Virus record (IMG/VR): IMGVR_UViG_3300049845_000349
Coordinates: 1-39,490 of that record
Reading direction: 5' to 3' (one strand)
Origin: a virus
DNA length: 39,490 nucleotides
Positions 31,719 to 38,685 of the stretch are shown in pieces; within the stretch, counting starts at the first letter, position 1, and the number at the start of each line of letters is the position of its first letter. The position numbers and the translations under genes were made by a program. The notes under the pieces are model-generated. The model was not told the DNA's origin, did no database searches, and saw nothing but the letters and a program-made list of their open reading frames with translations.

Positions 31719-31928
31719 ATGGCAGAGAAGAAGCTCAAAATCGGAACACGAGTATTCTTGCAGGACACGCCCGACACGCCCGGAGAGTTCTTTAATAAGG
31801 GAACTGTTATCGGAAAATCCCGTGGTCCCTATGAGGTGCGTTTAGATCGGGGGATGGAAATTATGGGCGAGTTTACCATGACATACGTTGCAAAAAATTG
31901 GCAAGTTGTTCCAGATCTTTTTGCTTAA
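31719..31928 (+). CDS. Small early protein, SH3-like appearance
   Basis: 69 aa from the ATG at 31719 (AGGAGG, 5 nt). An in-frame ATG at 31689 lies upstream of the ribosome-binding site, inside the leader. KKLKIGTRVFLQ, KGTVIGKSRGPYEVRLD and MTYVAKNWQVVPD show the alternating strands of a small SH3-like/KOW-like barrel. It is the first gene of the rightward operon behind the iteron array, a usual spot for small host-takeover or control proteins. Function unknown. Confidence 0.8.
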   Translation: MAEKKLKIGTRVFLQDTPDTPGEFFNKGTVIGKSRGPYEVRLDRGMEIMGEFTMTYVAKNWQVVPDLFA

Positions 31929-31948
31929 CCTGAGGAGGGGATGCAATC

Positions 31949-32182
31949 ATGGCAAAGCGCAAAAATCCGACAGCATTTGAGATCGGTGGACTCCGATCTC
32001 TGGCGACCAATATGGACTGCTCAATGTCTATGCTCATCGATGCAATCATGGCAAACTGCGTTATCGAGGAGATCGGTAGACAGGTCGCATGGCTCAAAGA
32101 GAAAGAAGCTGAAGAACAGTCCTATTGCGCCACGCATTCATGCGTTGACTGCAATAGCCGTTGTGGAGGCGTAAATGGATAA
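31949..32182 (+). CDS. Small early protein with Cys-rich tail
   Basis: 77 aa behind AACCTGAGGAGGGG with ATG 8 nt further. The N-terminal two thirds are helical (AFEIGGLRSLATNMDCSMSM, LIDAIMANCVIEEIGRQ) and the last 20 residues hold four Cys and a His (CATHSCVDCNSRC), possibly a zinc site. No family recognised. It overlaps the next gene by 8 nt. Confidence 0.75.
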   Translation: MAKRKNPTAFEIGGLRSLATNMDCSMSMLIDAIMANCVIEEIGRQVAWLKEKEAEEQSYCATHSCVDCNSRCGGVNG

Positions 32183-32402
32183 AATTACAGCCCAACGTGT
32201 AATCGAGTTCCTCCGGCGCGAACCGGAGGCAGTCGCTCAGGCTCTTGTTGCAGAGCATAGAACCCATCAGCAGTCCACTATTCGGTCGGTAGTAACCGTG
32301 CTTATTGCGTATGCTTGTAGCGATACAGACCTTCGCAATGAGGCATCGGTTAAATGGGCGGAAAAAGCAGTAGATCAATTTGAAGGTTTTCCTTTTATCT
32401 GA
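32175..32402 (+). CDS. Small early helical protein
   Basis: 75 aa with GGAGG 5 nt before the ATG. Entirely helical in appearance: ITAQRVIEFLRREPEAVAQAL, IRSVVTVLIAYACSDTDL, VKWAEKAVDQFEG. No motif recognised. Part of the rightward chain of small early genes. Confidence 0.75.
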   Translation: MDKITAQRVIEFLRREPEAVAQALVAEHRTHQQSTIRSVVTVLIAYACSDTDLRNEASVKWAEKAVDQFEGFPFI

Positions 32403-32415
32403 TAGGAGGTTTCCA

Positions 32416-32745
32416 ATGGGTGAAGAGATTATTCTGACCAGAGATATCCCAGATTGCTTTATTGAAATGCACAATCTGAAGGAGTACTGCGAAGTGGAAT
32501 TTATCATAGATGTAGAGTTCGACCGTGTAGATGGAATATGTGCTGTTGACCATATTGTTTATCCGCATCCATCTACAGGGGAACTGGTACGGTTTGAGCC
32601 AGATTGCGGATCGTGCATTCTTGAGCATTGCGTCTGCCACCCAGATACGCTGAAATACGATGCCGAGGCTACTGCAGAGAGCAAATTGAAATCATCATGG
32701 GAAGATCAAATTGAATCCGGTCGAGAGACCGCAAGGGGGTACTAA
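32416..32745 (+). CDS. Small early acidic Cys-rich protein
   Basis: 109 aa from the ATG at 32416 (AGGAGG, 6 nt); the in-frame ATG at 32380 lies inside the previous gene. Cys residues are spread as DCGSCILEHCVCH near 80-92, plus earlier ones at about 13, 24 and 41, which suggests metal binding. The N-terminus is beta-like (CEVEFIIDVEFDRVDG). The C-terminus is a charged helix. Function unknown. Confidence 0.75.
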   Translation: MGEEIILTRDIPDCFIEMHNLKEYCEVEFIIDVEFDRVDGICAVDHIVYPHPSTGELVRFEPDCGSCILEHCVCHPDTLKYDAEATAESKLKSSWEDQIESGRETARGY

Positions 32746-32975
32746 TGAGCAAGCCAATGATCAGTGTTTCAGTTTTTCCGGAATGGCGTTTTGCCTATCT
32801 GGATATGTGCGGGATGGTTTTCAAATCCTATAACGGAGAAGAGATCGGAAGAGATCACTGGATTCACATAAACTCAACTATCGGCTGCGATATCCATGTA
32901 ACAGACATGACCATTCCCTATCGCCATGTACACCTGTATGGTCAGGACGCACTGACGTTTTTGGGTTGGCAATAA
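32745..32975 (+). CDS. Small early protein of unknown function
   Basis: 76 aa starting at a TAATG overlap with the previous stop, with GGGGG upstream. Beta-rich and Trp/His-containing: MISVSVFPEWRFAYLDM, HWIHINSTIGCDIHVTDM, RHVHLYGQDALTFLGW. It is the last gene before promoter 2. No family recognised. Confidence 0.72.
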   Translation: MSKPMISVSVFPEWRFAYLDMCGMVFKSYNGEEIGRDHWIHINSTIGCDIHVTDMTIPYRHVHLYGQDALTFLGWQ

Positions 32976-32992
32976 ATATTTTAAAAAAGTTT

Positions 32993-33021
32993 TTGACAAC
33001 TTTTAAGAATTATGGTATATT
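32993..33021 (+). promoter_or_regulatory. Rightward early promoter 2 (helicase)
   Basis: TTGACA (32993-32998), 17-nt spacer, TGG-TATATT (-10 at 33016-33021). A perfect 9-bp hairpin ATGTGGTGG/CCACCACAT (33026-33050, 7-nt loop) lies at the predicted 5' end and is directly followed by AACCTGAGGA and the helicase ATG. Confidence 0.85.
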
Positions 33022-33067
33022 GTCTATGTGGTGGTCGGAAGCCACCACATAACCTGAGGAAGAAACG

Positions 33068-35044
33068 ATGGAACAGTTACTGACCTACAGAGACGGCGAG
33101 TGGATTTGGCTCGGTGGATACGCAACAAAGGACATTGCGAAATCTGCCGGAATGCGTTGGAATCCGGATGCGAAGCGGTGGTGGACTCGCATCCTGACTG
33201 TTGCAGGCAAGCTGCGCGAGTACGCAGACGATGCAGCACTCGCCCAAATCGATGTTCAGGTCGCGACTGCCGTTGCATCGGTACAAGCTTCTCAGGCTAC
33301 AGATGCCGATGTATCAATCCCCTGCAATGATGGACTCGCCTACCTGCCGTATCAACGCGCAGGTATCGCATACGGACTCAATCATGCCAACGTGCTAATA
33401 GGAGATGAGATGGGCTTGGGCAAAACCATCCAAGCAATCGGCATCATCAACGCCGATGAATCCATTAAATCAGTACTGGTTATCTGTCCGGCATCGCTCC
33501 GCATCAATTGGGAGCGCGAATTAACCAAATGGCTCACTCGCAAGATGAGCATCGGAATCGCCAACGGAACCGTTCCGGAAACTGATATCGTAATAATCAA
33601 CTACGATATCCTCAAGAAGCACCATGCAGTTCTGACCTCCAGAGCATGGGACTGCAAAATAATCGATGAATGCCATTACCTCAAAAATGGCAAAGCCCAG
33701 AGAACCGCCATGGTATTCGGCAAAGCCCCTACCCCAAAGTCTGACCGGATTGCCCCTATCACCTCACGCCGAACGGTTATGCTCACCGGAACGCCTATCC
33801 TCAACAGACCGTCAGAGATGTGGACTATTGCCCACGCTCTGGCTCCTCAGAAGTTCTCATCATGGAAGTATTACCATGAGCATTTCTGCAATGCCTATCA
33901 GACCCGCTATGGTTGGGATGTTTCTGGAGCATCTAATCTGGACGAACTCCAGAGGATCCTCAGGGAGACCATAATGGTTCGCCGTCTGAAACAGGATGTC
34001 CTGACCGAACTGCCACCCAAACGCCGTCAGATCGTTGTGGTTCCGGTCGGATCCGCATCCAAGGCAGTTGCTAAAGAAACCAAGATGCAGGCATCCTACG
34101 AGGCTCAGATAAGCTCTATCAATGACCGCATCAACTCTGCGATCTGCTCAGGTGATGGATACGAGCAAGCCGTTGCCGATCTGCAGGAAGCCGAACAGGT
34201 TCATTTTACCGAGATGACAAAGTGCCGTCACGAAACAGCTCTCGCCAAAGTTGAGTACGCAATTGAGCATATCTCAGCTGCAGCAGATGAGGCAAAAGTG
34301 GTAGTATTCGCCCACCACCATGACGTTGTAGCAGCACTCATGTCCGGACTCTCAGATTACAATCCTGTCAGACTGACCGGAGAGGACAAGATGAGCGACC
34401 GTCAGGCATCGGTCGATAAGTTCCAGAACGATCCGTCATGTAAAGTCTTTATTGGATCCATAGCTGCTGCAGGAGTCGGTATAACTCTGACAGCATCGAG
34501 CCATGTAGTTTTCGTAGAGTTGGATTGGGTTCCCGGGAACATCAGCCAGTGCGAAGACAGAACCCATCGTATCGGACAGCGCAATAGCGTTCTCATTCAG
34601 CATCTTGTCGTAGACGGATCAATAGACCAGAAATTGGCAGAAACTATTGTAGCCAAACAGGCAGTCATCGAGACCGCTCTCAACGGAGGAGGTCAGGATC
34701 TCACAGACGCAATGCAACCCATCCAGATCGCTGTTTCGGTCGAGGCTTCAGATGATACTGATCAAGCTGAGATCCGCAGATCTGACCGCATATCCGCTCG
34801 TCAGGCACGGGTTAACGCTCTGGTCGAGACGATCACCGATGATCAAATAGCACAGGCTCACGCTGATCTGCGCCGGATCGCATCTGCAGATATGGATCAT
34901 GCCATGTCACAGAATGGAATTGGGTTCAATAAATTAGATACCAAAATTGGTCACGAATTGGCAAACCTCGATTCCTTGACTCGCCGTCAGGGTGCGTTCG
35001 CCATGATGCTCGCAAACAAATATCGGCGACAATTAGGTCGCTGA
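33068..35044 (+). CDS. SNF2-family DNA helicase/translocase
   Basis: 658 aa with ATG behind GAGGAAGAAACG. All SNF2 motifs are visible: LPYQRAGIAYGL as the Q-like motif, DEMGLGKT (113-120, Walker A), DECH (200-203, motif II), LTGTP (239-243, motif III), a second lobe from about 385 with VVVFAHHHDVV, GVGITLTASSHVVF (about 469-482, motif V) and QCEDRTHRIGQ (494-504, motif VI). The N-terminal 60 residues (GMRWNPDAKRWWT) form a small separate module with W-rich sequence, like single-strand-recognition add-ons of SMARCAL1-type proteins. The C-terminal 120 residues are helical. It probably remodels forks or recombination intermediates with the Rad52-like protein encoded downstream. Confidence 0.92.
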   Translation: MEQLLTYRDGEWIWLGGYATKDIAKSAGMRWNPDAKRWWTRILTVAGKLREYADDAALAQIDVQVATAVASVQASQATDADVSIPCNDGLAYLPYQRAGIAYGLNHANVLIGDEMGLGKTIQAIGIINADESIKSVLVICPASLRINWERELTKWLTRKMSIGIANGTVPETDIVIINYDILKKHHAVLTSRAWDCKIIDECHYLKNGKAQRTAMVFGKAPTPKSDRIAPITSRRTVMLTGTPILNRPSEMWTIAHALAPQKFSSWKYYHEHFCNAYQTRYGWDVSGASNLDELQRILRETIMVRRLKQDVLTELPPKRRQIVVVPVGSASKAVAKETKMQASYEAQISSINDRINSAICSGDGYEQAVADLQEAEQVHFTEMTKCRHETALAKVEYAIEHISAAADEAKVVVFAHHHDVVAALMSGLSDYNPVRLTGEDKMSDRQASVDKFQNDPSCKVFIGSIAAAGVGITLTASSHVVFVELDWVPGNISQCEDRTHRIGQRNSVLIQHLVVDGSIDQKLAETIVAKQAVIETALNGGGQDLTDAMQPIQIAVSVEASDDTDQAEIRRSDRISARQARVNALVETITDDQIAQAHADLRRIASADMDHAMSQNGIGFNKLDTKIGHELANLDSLTRRQGAFAMMLANKYRRQLGR

Positions 35045-35065
35045 TTAACCTATGAGGAGGTTGGT

Positions 35066-35251
35066 ATGCGTAATGTAGTGTTTAGTGATCCGTATGCAGC
35101 AGTAGAGACCGCTCCGGTTGTAATTGGATGGCAGGAGGTAATCGGAAAGACCGCTGTACGAGTAACTGATGAGACCGGAACTCCACAGGTCACGGCGATC
35201 CTGTCATCTGGATACGATCTGATCAAAAATAATATGGGTCACCTCCCATGA
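35066..35251 (+). CDS. Small early protein, possibly truncated by a frameshift
   Basis: 61 aa with AGGAGG 5 nt before the ATG: beta-type PVVIGWQEVIGKTAVRVTDE and QVTAILSSGYDLIKNN, then a sudden stop. In the +1 frame a continuation (HEMTGMSSISAGTSCTEWALK) runs to a stop at 35312, joined at an A5 run (35225-35229). One base less would give about 82 aa. Whether this is an error, a decay event or recoding cannot be told from one sequence. Function unknown. Confidence 0.65.
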   Translation: MRNVVFSDPYAAVETAPVVIGWQEVIGKTAVRVTDETGTPQVTAILSSGYDLIKNNMGHLP

Positions 35252-35352
35252 GATGACCGGAATGTCATCAATATCTGCAGGGACATCATGCACCGAGTGG
35301 GCACTGAAATAATTAACAGCAGGGGAGCAATCCCCTGCAAACAGGAGGAAAT

Positions 35353-35646
35353 ATGGATTATCAAGTTACTGCAGGGTGTCACCCGTCATACGAGCCGAGA
35401 GGTGGAAAAATGTGCGTTCTATTCTCGGACGTAGAGTCGGTAGTTCCGATCAAAAAAACCGAACAAATAGTTGTCCCAGAGGGATCTGATATCCTGACAG
35501 AACTGGAAAAAAAGATTCACGCCGAGAAAGCCGCATTTTTAGCCGAGGCAATGCAGAAAATAGCAGAGCTTCAGAAAGAGGCAGAAGAACTGAAACAATC
35601 TTTATTTTCTGGAAGGGACTCTTATGCCAAAGAAATTGACGTATGA
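35353..35646 (+). CDS. Small protein with coiled-coil C-terminus
   Basis: 97 aa with AGGAGG 4 nt before the ATG. Residues 1-35 are beta-like (CVLFSDVESVVPIKK). Residues about 45-85 form a charged heptad helix (ILTELEKKIHAEKAAFLAEA, MQKIAELQKEAEELKQ), probably a coiled coil. The end overlaps the next start by 23 nt. Function unknown. Confidence 0.75.
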   Translation: MDYQVTAGCHPSYEPRGGKMCVLFSDVESVVPIKKTEQIVVPEGSDILTELEKKIHAEKAAFLAEAMQKIAELQKEAEELKQSLFSGRDSYAKEIDV

Positions 35647-35842
35647 CAATAACTATATCCACATCGCCGTTAAGCCAGAATCTGCAAAAGAAATCGAGAG
35701 GATAAGCAATGAGACAAGAGAATTCAAGTATGAGGTTGTCGAGCAGGGACTTCGCTTGTATGCCCAATATCTGCGACTGCGGAAGGGTAGCAATGCCAAG
35801 CGGGAGATGCCTGAAGTGCAACCTGATCCTGTTTGCAACTAA
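35624..35842 (+). CDS. Small ribbon-helix-helix-like protein
   Basis: 72 aa with GGAAGGGA 5 nt before the ATG. NYIHIAVKPESAKEIERISN followed by a helix (FKYEVVEQGLRLYAQYLRLR) is like a short strand with two helices, as in Arc/MetJ-type DNA-binding proteins, though the fit is loose. The C-terminal part overlaps another candidate frame (35760-35921). Possible small regulator. Confidence 0.6.
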   Translation: MPKKLTYDNNYIHIAVKPESAKEIERISNETREFKYEVVEQGLRLYAQYLRLRKGSNAKREMPEVQPDPVCN

Positions 35843-35921
35843 TTTACAAACGAGAAAGTCTCTGGAGTTAAAATACGGACTCCAGAGAAAAAAAATTATG
35901 GATAAATTTTATTTGAGATAA
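35760..35921 (+). CDS. Small zinc-knuckle-like ORF overlapping its neighbour
   Basis: 53 aa from the ATG at 35760 (GGGA upstream), +1 relative to the 72-aa gene and overlapping it by 83 nt. MPNICDCGR and PSGRCLKCNLIL put Cys at 5, 7, 17 and 20, a regular zinc-ribbon layout that is unlikely by chance in an alternative frame. The C-terminus is basic. A 9-bp hairpin (CTCTGGAGT/ACTCCAGAG, 35860-35887) lies in its last third, which lowers certainty about the 3' end. It may be a coupled small gene. Confidence 0.5.
   Translation: MPNICDCGRVAMPSGRCLKCNLILFATNLQTRKSLELKYGLQRKKIMDKFYLR
35860..35887. other. Perfect 9-bp hairpin before promoter 3
   Basis: CTCTGGAGT and ACTCCAGAG are separated by 10 nt. 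On the plus strand it is followed by A-rich rather than T-rich sequence, so it is not a standard terminator for rightward transcripts. It may serve as an RNA processing or stability element, or as a protein-binding site. Confidence 0.45.
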
Positions 35922-35924
35922 ATG

Positions 35925-35953
35925 TTGACAACCGTTGATTAAAGTGGTATATT
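35925..35953 (+). promoter_or_regulatory. Rightward early promoter 3 (recombination genes)
   Basis: TTGACA (35925-35930), 17-nt spacer, TGG-TATATT (-10 at 35948-35953). The 5' end of the message carries a GCGGTC/GATCGC hairpin (35960-35976, one G-U pair), then AACCTGAGGAGG and the 27-aa gene. It drives the Gp157/Rad52/SSB-like group. Confidence 0.85.
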
Positions 35954-35995
35954 GATAATGCGGTCAGGTAGATCGCAAAACCTGAGGAGGTTAGT

Positions 35996-36079
35996 ATGTG
36001 TCCAGAATGCGGAGCCGAGTGGGATGTCGATCATAACAGATGCTCAGATCAGTGCGGTCAGGATCGAGGTGCAGAATGA
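35996..36079 (+). CDS. 27-aa zinc-finger-like microprotein
   Basis: ATG 5 nt behind AACCTGAGGAGG, the strongest ribosome-binding site of this operon. The peptide begins MCPECGAEW and contains NRCSDQCGQ, giving Cys at 2, 5, 16 and 20, enough for one zinc. It ends in an ATGA overlap with the Gp157-like gene, so it may act as a leader that couples translation as well as a product in its own right. Confidence 0.7.
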   Translation: MCPECGAEWDVDHNRCSDQCGQDRGAE

Positions 36080-36567
36080 AACTTTACGAAATTAACTCCA
36101 TGCTCGTCGAGGCGATCAATGTAGCCGAAGAACTGGTCAATCCTGAGACGGGGGAACTGCCTGAGGATTGGTCAAATTTCCTCGACCAGATCCAGATGGA
36201 AAGAGATTCGAAGTGCCTCGATGTAGCACGATACATCAAGGGGCTTGAGGCAGAAGCAAAAGCTATCCGTGAGGAAGAGCGGATCCTTGCTGCCAGACGG
36301 CGATCTGTTGAGAACGAAGCGGAAGACCTCCGCAAGTATATCATCCGTAATGTTCAGATTGGCGAGAAAATTGACGGTGTCAATACCGTTATAGGTTGGC
36401 GCAAGTCGACCTCGGTCAACGTGCTTAATCCAGACAAGGTGCCGGATATGTACTGCAAGATCGAGCGGAAACCGATCCTTCCCGATCTCAAACAAGCAAT
36501 AACCTCAGGCGTTAATCTCGAAGGAATCGCCGAACTCAAAGTCAACAATAACCTCCAAATCAAGTAA
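36076..36567 (+). CDS. Siphovirus Gp157-like protein
   Basis: 163 aa from the ATG at 36076 (ATGA overlap). The N-terminus MKLYEINSMLVEAINV, then DPETGEL-like VNPETGELPEDW, the long helix DVARYIKGLEAEAKAIREEE with RILAARRRSVENEAEDLRKYI, and a beta-rich end (NTVIGWRKSTSVNV) are the standard outline of the Gp157 family. Members are found beside single-strand annealing proteins and SSBs in phages, and some give phage resistance when cloned. Its exact biochemical role is not established. It precedes the Rad52-like gene by 12 nt. Confidence 0.85.
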   Translation: MKLYEINSMLVEAINVAEELVNPETGELPEDWSNFLDQIQMERDSKCLDVARYIKGLEAEAKAIREEERILAARRRSVENEAEDLRKYIIRNVQIGEKIDGVNTVIGWRKSTSVNVLNPDKVPDMYCKIERKPILPDLKQAITSGVNLEGIAELKVNNNLQIK

Positions 36568-36579
36568 AGGAAGTCAATC

Positions 36580-37230
36580 ATGGACAATCTTGAAAATTGG
36601 AACAAGCTCAAGACACCTCCTCAATGGGCTATAAAAACCATAAGCGGAGGTCGTTTGTCAGGGAAGTCGGACATCAATCCTCAGTGGCGTTACAAGGCAA
36701 TGACTGAGGTATACGGAACCTGTGGTATCGGATGGAAATTCGACGTCGTCAGGGAGTGGGAAGTTCCCGGGACGGATGGACAGATAATGGTTTTTGTCAA
36801 AGTAGCAGTCAGAATTGCAACTGAGCATGGTTGGTCAGAGTCAGTGACCGCAATTGGAGGTGATTTTCTGATAGAAAAAGAGTCCCGAGGGATGCACTGC
36901 AATGACGAGGCATACAAAATGGCAACGACCGATGCGCTTGGAACGTGCCTTAAATACTTCGGAGTTGCAAGCGATGTCTACGAAGGTGGAAACCATGATA
37001 CCAAGAGTACTCGCAAAGAGCCTGCAGCCAAAGAGCCATCCAATGCACTCAACGTGGCTCAACGCAAGCTGCTGGCTGATGAATGTGCAAGTCGTGGCAT
37101 TAATCCTTCTGATGTCAAGGAGTGGCTAAAGACATCGACCGGAAGCGACAAAGTAACCCAAGATAATTTCCAGATTGTGCTGGATACGATACGCAACTCT
37201 AATTTCAAAGGAGACGCAAATGTCAAGTAA
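36580..37230 (+). CDS. Rad52-like single-strand annealing protein
   Basis: 216 aa with AGGAAG 6 nt before the ATG. PPQWAIKTISGGRLSGKSDINPQWRYKAM at the start, YGTCGIGWKFDVV, the strand VFVKVAVRIAT, and ALGTCLKYFGVASDVYEGG at about 120-140 follow the DNA-binding core of phage Rad52/DdrA-like annealing proteins (K-rich start, 'DAL..A.K..G'). The C-terminal 75 residues are a linker and a small helical end (NVAQRKLLADECASRG). It should bind and anneal single strands in phage recombination, together with the SSB-like product of the next gene and the helicase upstream. Confidence 0.85.
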   Translation: MDNLENWNKLKTPPQWAIKTISGGRLSGKSDINPQWRYKAMTEVYGTCGIGWKFDVVREWEVPGTDGQIMVFVKVAVRIATEHGWSESVTAIGGDFLIEKESRGMHCNDEAYKMATTDALGTCLKYFGVASDVYEGGNHDTKSTRKEPAAKEPSNALNVAQRKLLADECASRGINPSDVKEWLKTSTGSDKVTQDNFQIVLDTIRNSNFKGDANVK

Positions 37231-37711
37231 CGTAGTTCTCAACGGAAAGTACAACGTAACGGTGAGCAAGACAGCTCTTGCTTACTCGTCAAAGAACAAG
37301 ACTCCTTCTATCAAGATCCTGTTGGTTGTCGATTCTCCGGTTGCCGAACCTGAGAACAAGATCAACCAATTTATAAGCTATGATCTCTGGATTACTCAGG
37401 GAACCATTATCAATACCAAAAACTGCCTCAAATACGTTTTTGGATTTGACGGTGATGACATCAGCGTATTTAATAACCCTGACCAATTCTCAGGAACCAA
37501 GGCTACGGCTGTAATTGAGATGGAGGAGTACGAAGGGAAGTCTCGTCCACGGGTTAGGTTCCTCAATGCATTATTTTCAGTCAAACCTGTAGACGCAATG
37601 TCTGCTGTCGAGATCTGTAAAAAATTCAACGAACTGAGCGGAGATTCGGGTGTCAATCCTCCGAAACTTGAAGACAATCAGAGTATGGCTGATGACGGCT
37701 GTCCATTCTAA
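37220..37711 (+). CDS. SSB-like single-stranded DNA-binding protein
   Basis: 163 aa from the ATG at 37220 (AAGGAG, 6 nt), overlapping the annealing gene by 11 nt; a longer in-frame start at 37175 lies deep inside that gene. Strands NGKYNVTVSKTALAYSS, SIKILLVVDSP and KATAVIEMEEYEGKSRPRVRF fit an OB fold. The extreme C-terminus is MADDGCPF, the acidic tip ending in P-F that SSBs use to call partner proteins. No Zn motif. It likely coats single-stranded DNA at forks and recombination sites. Confidence 0.8.
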   Translation: MSSNVVLNGKYNVTVSKTALAYSSKNKTPSIKILLVVDSPVAEPENKINQFISYDLWITQGTIINTKNCLKYVFGFDGDDISVFNNPDQFSGTKATAVIEMEEYEGKSRPRVRFLNALFSVKPVDAMSAVEICKKFNELSGDSGVNPPKLEDNQSMADDGCPF

Positions 37712-37783
37712 TACCAACGAATTGATCATGGCGATTTTCATTGTCGCCATGGTCATAATCATAACATCGATCTGGAGACTGTA

Positions 37784-37897
37784 ATGAGCAGATATGACAT
37801 AGCAGCATTTTTCGTAATTGCGTTTATAGTTTTAATGGTAATTGGATTTATGTATGTTCTATCGCTGTTAACTGTCGGTGTGTTCTCGTGCCTGTAA
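37784..37897 (+). CDS. 37-aa single-span membrane protein
   Basis: ATG 5 nt behind GGAGA. After MSRYDIAAFF comes a hydrophobic stretch (VIAFIVLMVIGFMYVLSLL), enough for one transmembrane helix, with almost nothing after it. A still shorter hydrophobic frame (18 aa) ends just before it at 37784. The stop overlaps the next start (TAATG). Small membrane proteins at this place may act in host takeover, superinfection exclusion or lysis timing; nothing specific can be said. Confidence 0.6.
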   Translation: MSRYDIAAFFVIAFIVLMVIGFMYVLSLLTVGVFSCL

Positions 37898-38172
37898 TGA
37901 AAAAATGGCATAGGTACGAAAACATGGTTGGGAACTCTATTTGGATCAGAACAATCATTCCAATAGAAGACAGAATCGTCAGCATTGAAATGATGAAGCA
38001 TTACAAGGAGGTTCCATTTGGACATCAAATTTGTGAGAGAGACAGACGGAATTCGGTGGGAATGCATACAAGACCCTCTACTCACCGGAAGCGAACGAAG
38101 AAAAACGAAGAGACTTCCCCAAACGATCTCTTGAGCCAAGAGGAGCCTGAGATTTTTTTTGAAGAAAATTAA
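37897..38172 (+). CDS. Small unknown early protein
   Basis: 91 aa from the ATG at 37897 (TAATG overlap; no clear ribosome-binding site of its own). The first half (MKKWHRYENMVGNSIWIRTI, IPIEDRIVSIEMMKHYKEVP) looks protein-like. The second half is very charged and low in complexity (HRKRTKKNEETSPND) and lies over another frame with a better start (38018). The true gene may therefore be shorter or shifted. Confidence 0.5.
   Translation: MKKWHRYENMVGNSIWIRTIIPIEDRIVSIEMMKHYKEVPFGHQICERDRRNSVGMHTRPSTHRKRTKKNEETSPNDLLSQEEPEIFFEEN
38018..38134 (+). CDS. Alternative TTG-start small ORF in the same interval
   Basis: 38 aa starting at TTG 38018, exactly placed behind AAGGAGG (6 nt). It reads DIKFVRETDGIRWECIQDP and ends KRLPQTIS. 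The strong ribosome-binding site and the sensible beta-like start favour it over the low-complexity second half of the 91-aa frame. Both could be translated, or the 91-aa frame may be an old fusion. No family recognised. Confidence 0.45.
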   Translation: MDIKFVRETDGIRWECIQDPLLTGSERRKTKRLPQTIS

Positions 38173-38248
38173 CTGCGATCATATCGAACCAAATTTCACT
38201 GTGATCGATGGTGGAAACCAAGTCCTTCAGACAGAGATGAAGCTATGA
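38159..38248 (+). CDS. Tiny TTG-start ORF coupled to the NinB-like gene
   Basis: 29 aa from a TTG at 38159, behind a GAGGAG about 14 nt upstream, so the ribosome-binding site is rather distant. It reads KKINCDHIEPNFTVIDGGNQ and ends in an ATGA overlap with the next gene, as nearly all true neighbours here do. A coupling leader or a real micropeptide; uncertain. Confidence 0.35.
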   Translation: MKKINCDHIEPNFTVIDGGNQVLQTEMKL

Positions 38249-38685
38249 AATCGTTCCCTTATACTTTCATTGCTCACGTTGACAAAGGAAAGTTGATTCC
38301 TAACGATCCAATGGCACTAAACGTATTTCTGTCTGGTGCAAAAAATGGTAGAGTTGCTGTTACAATTGACTCTATCAAAAAGCAAAAGTCAAACTCCCAG
38401 AACAAATATTACCGTGGGGTAGTGATCCCGATCATTGCAGATTACATGGGATACCCATCATGGGAGCATGATATTGTACATGGGATAATAGCTGCCAAGT
38501 ATTTTATCGCTGAAGATTCAAAAGGCATGAAGTATGTTCGGTCGTCCTCGCTTGACAAATGGACTACCGAAGATTGGGAAGAGGTAATGCACAGAATTAA
38601 ATACGATTTTGCTAATATGGGTTGTTACATACCAGACCCTGACGAAAACAACAATTCAGTCTTTGGTGACAAAGGAGAAGTATGA
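38245..38685 (+). CDS. NinB-like recombination protein
   Basis: 146 aa. Core pattern: KKQKSNSQNKYYRGVVIPII followed by ADYMGYPSWEHDIVHGIIAAKYF, then WTTEDWEEVMHRIKYDFANM and CYIPDPDENN. This follows phage NinB / Orf-like recombination mediators (S-N-x-Q-N-x-Y-Y-x-G motif and a late 'I..P'). It would help load recombinases or bind single-stranded DNA with the Rad52-like and SSB-like proteins. ATGA overlaps on both sides. Confidence 0.75.
   Translation: MKSFPYTFIAHVDKGKLIPNDPMALNVFLSGAKNGRVAVTIDSIKKQKSNSQNKYYRGVVIPIIADYMGYPSWEHDIVHGIIAAKYFIAEDSKGMKYVRSSSLDKWTTEDWEEVMHRIKYDFANMGCYIPDPDENNNSVFGDKGEV

Noticed and set aside
35860-35887. Rho-independent terminator before promoter 3
   Set aside because: The stem is perfect, but the 3' side is A-rich on the plus strand and no T-run follows on the minus strand.
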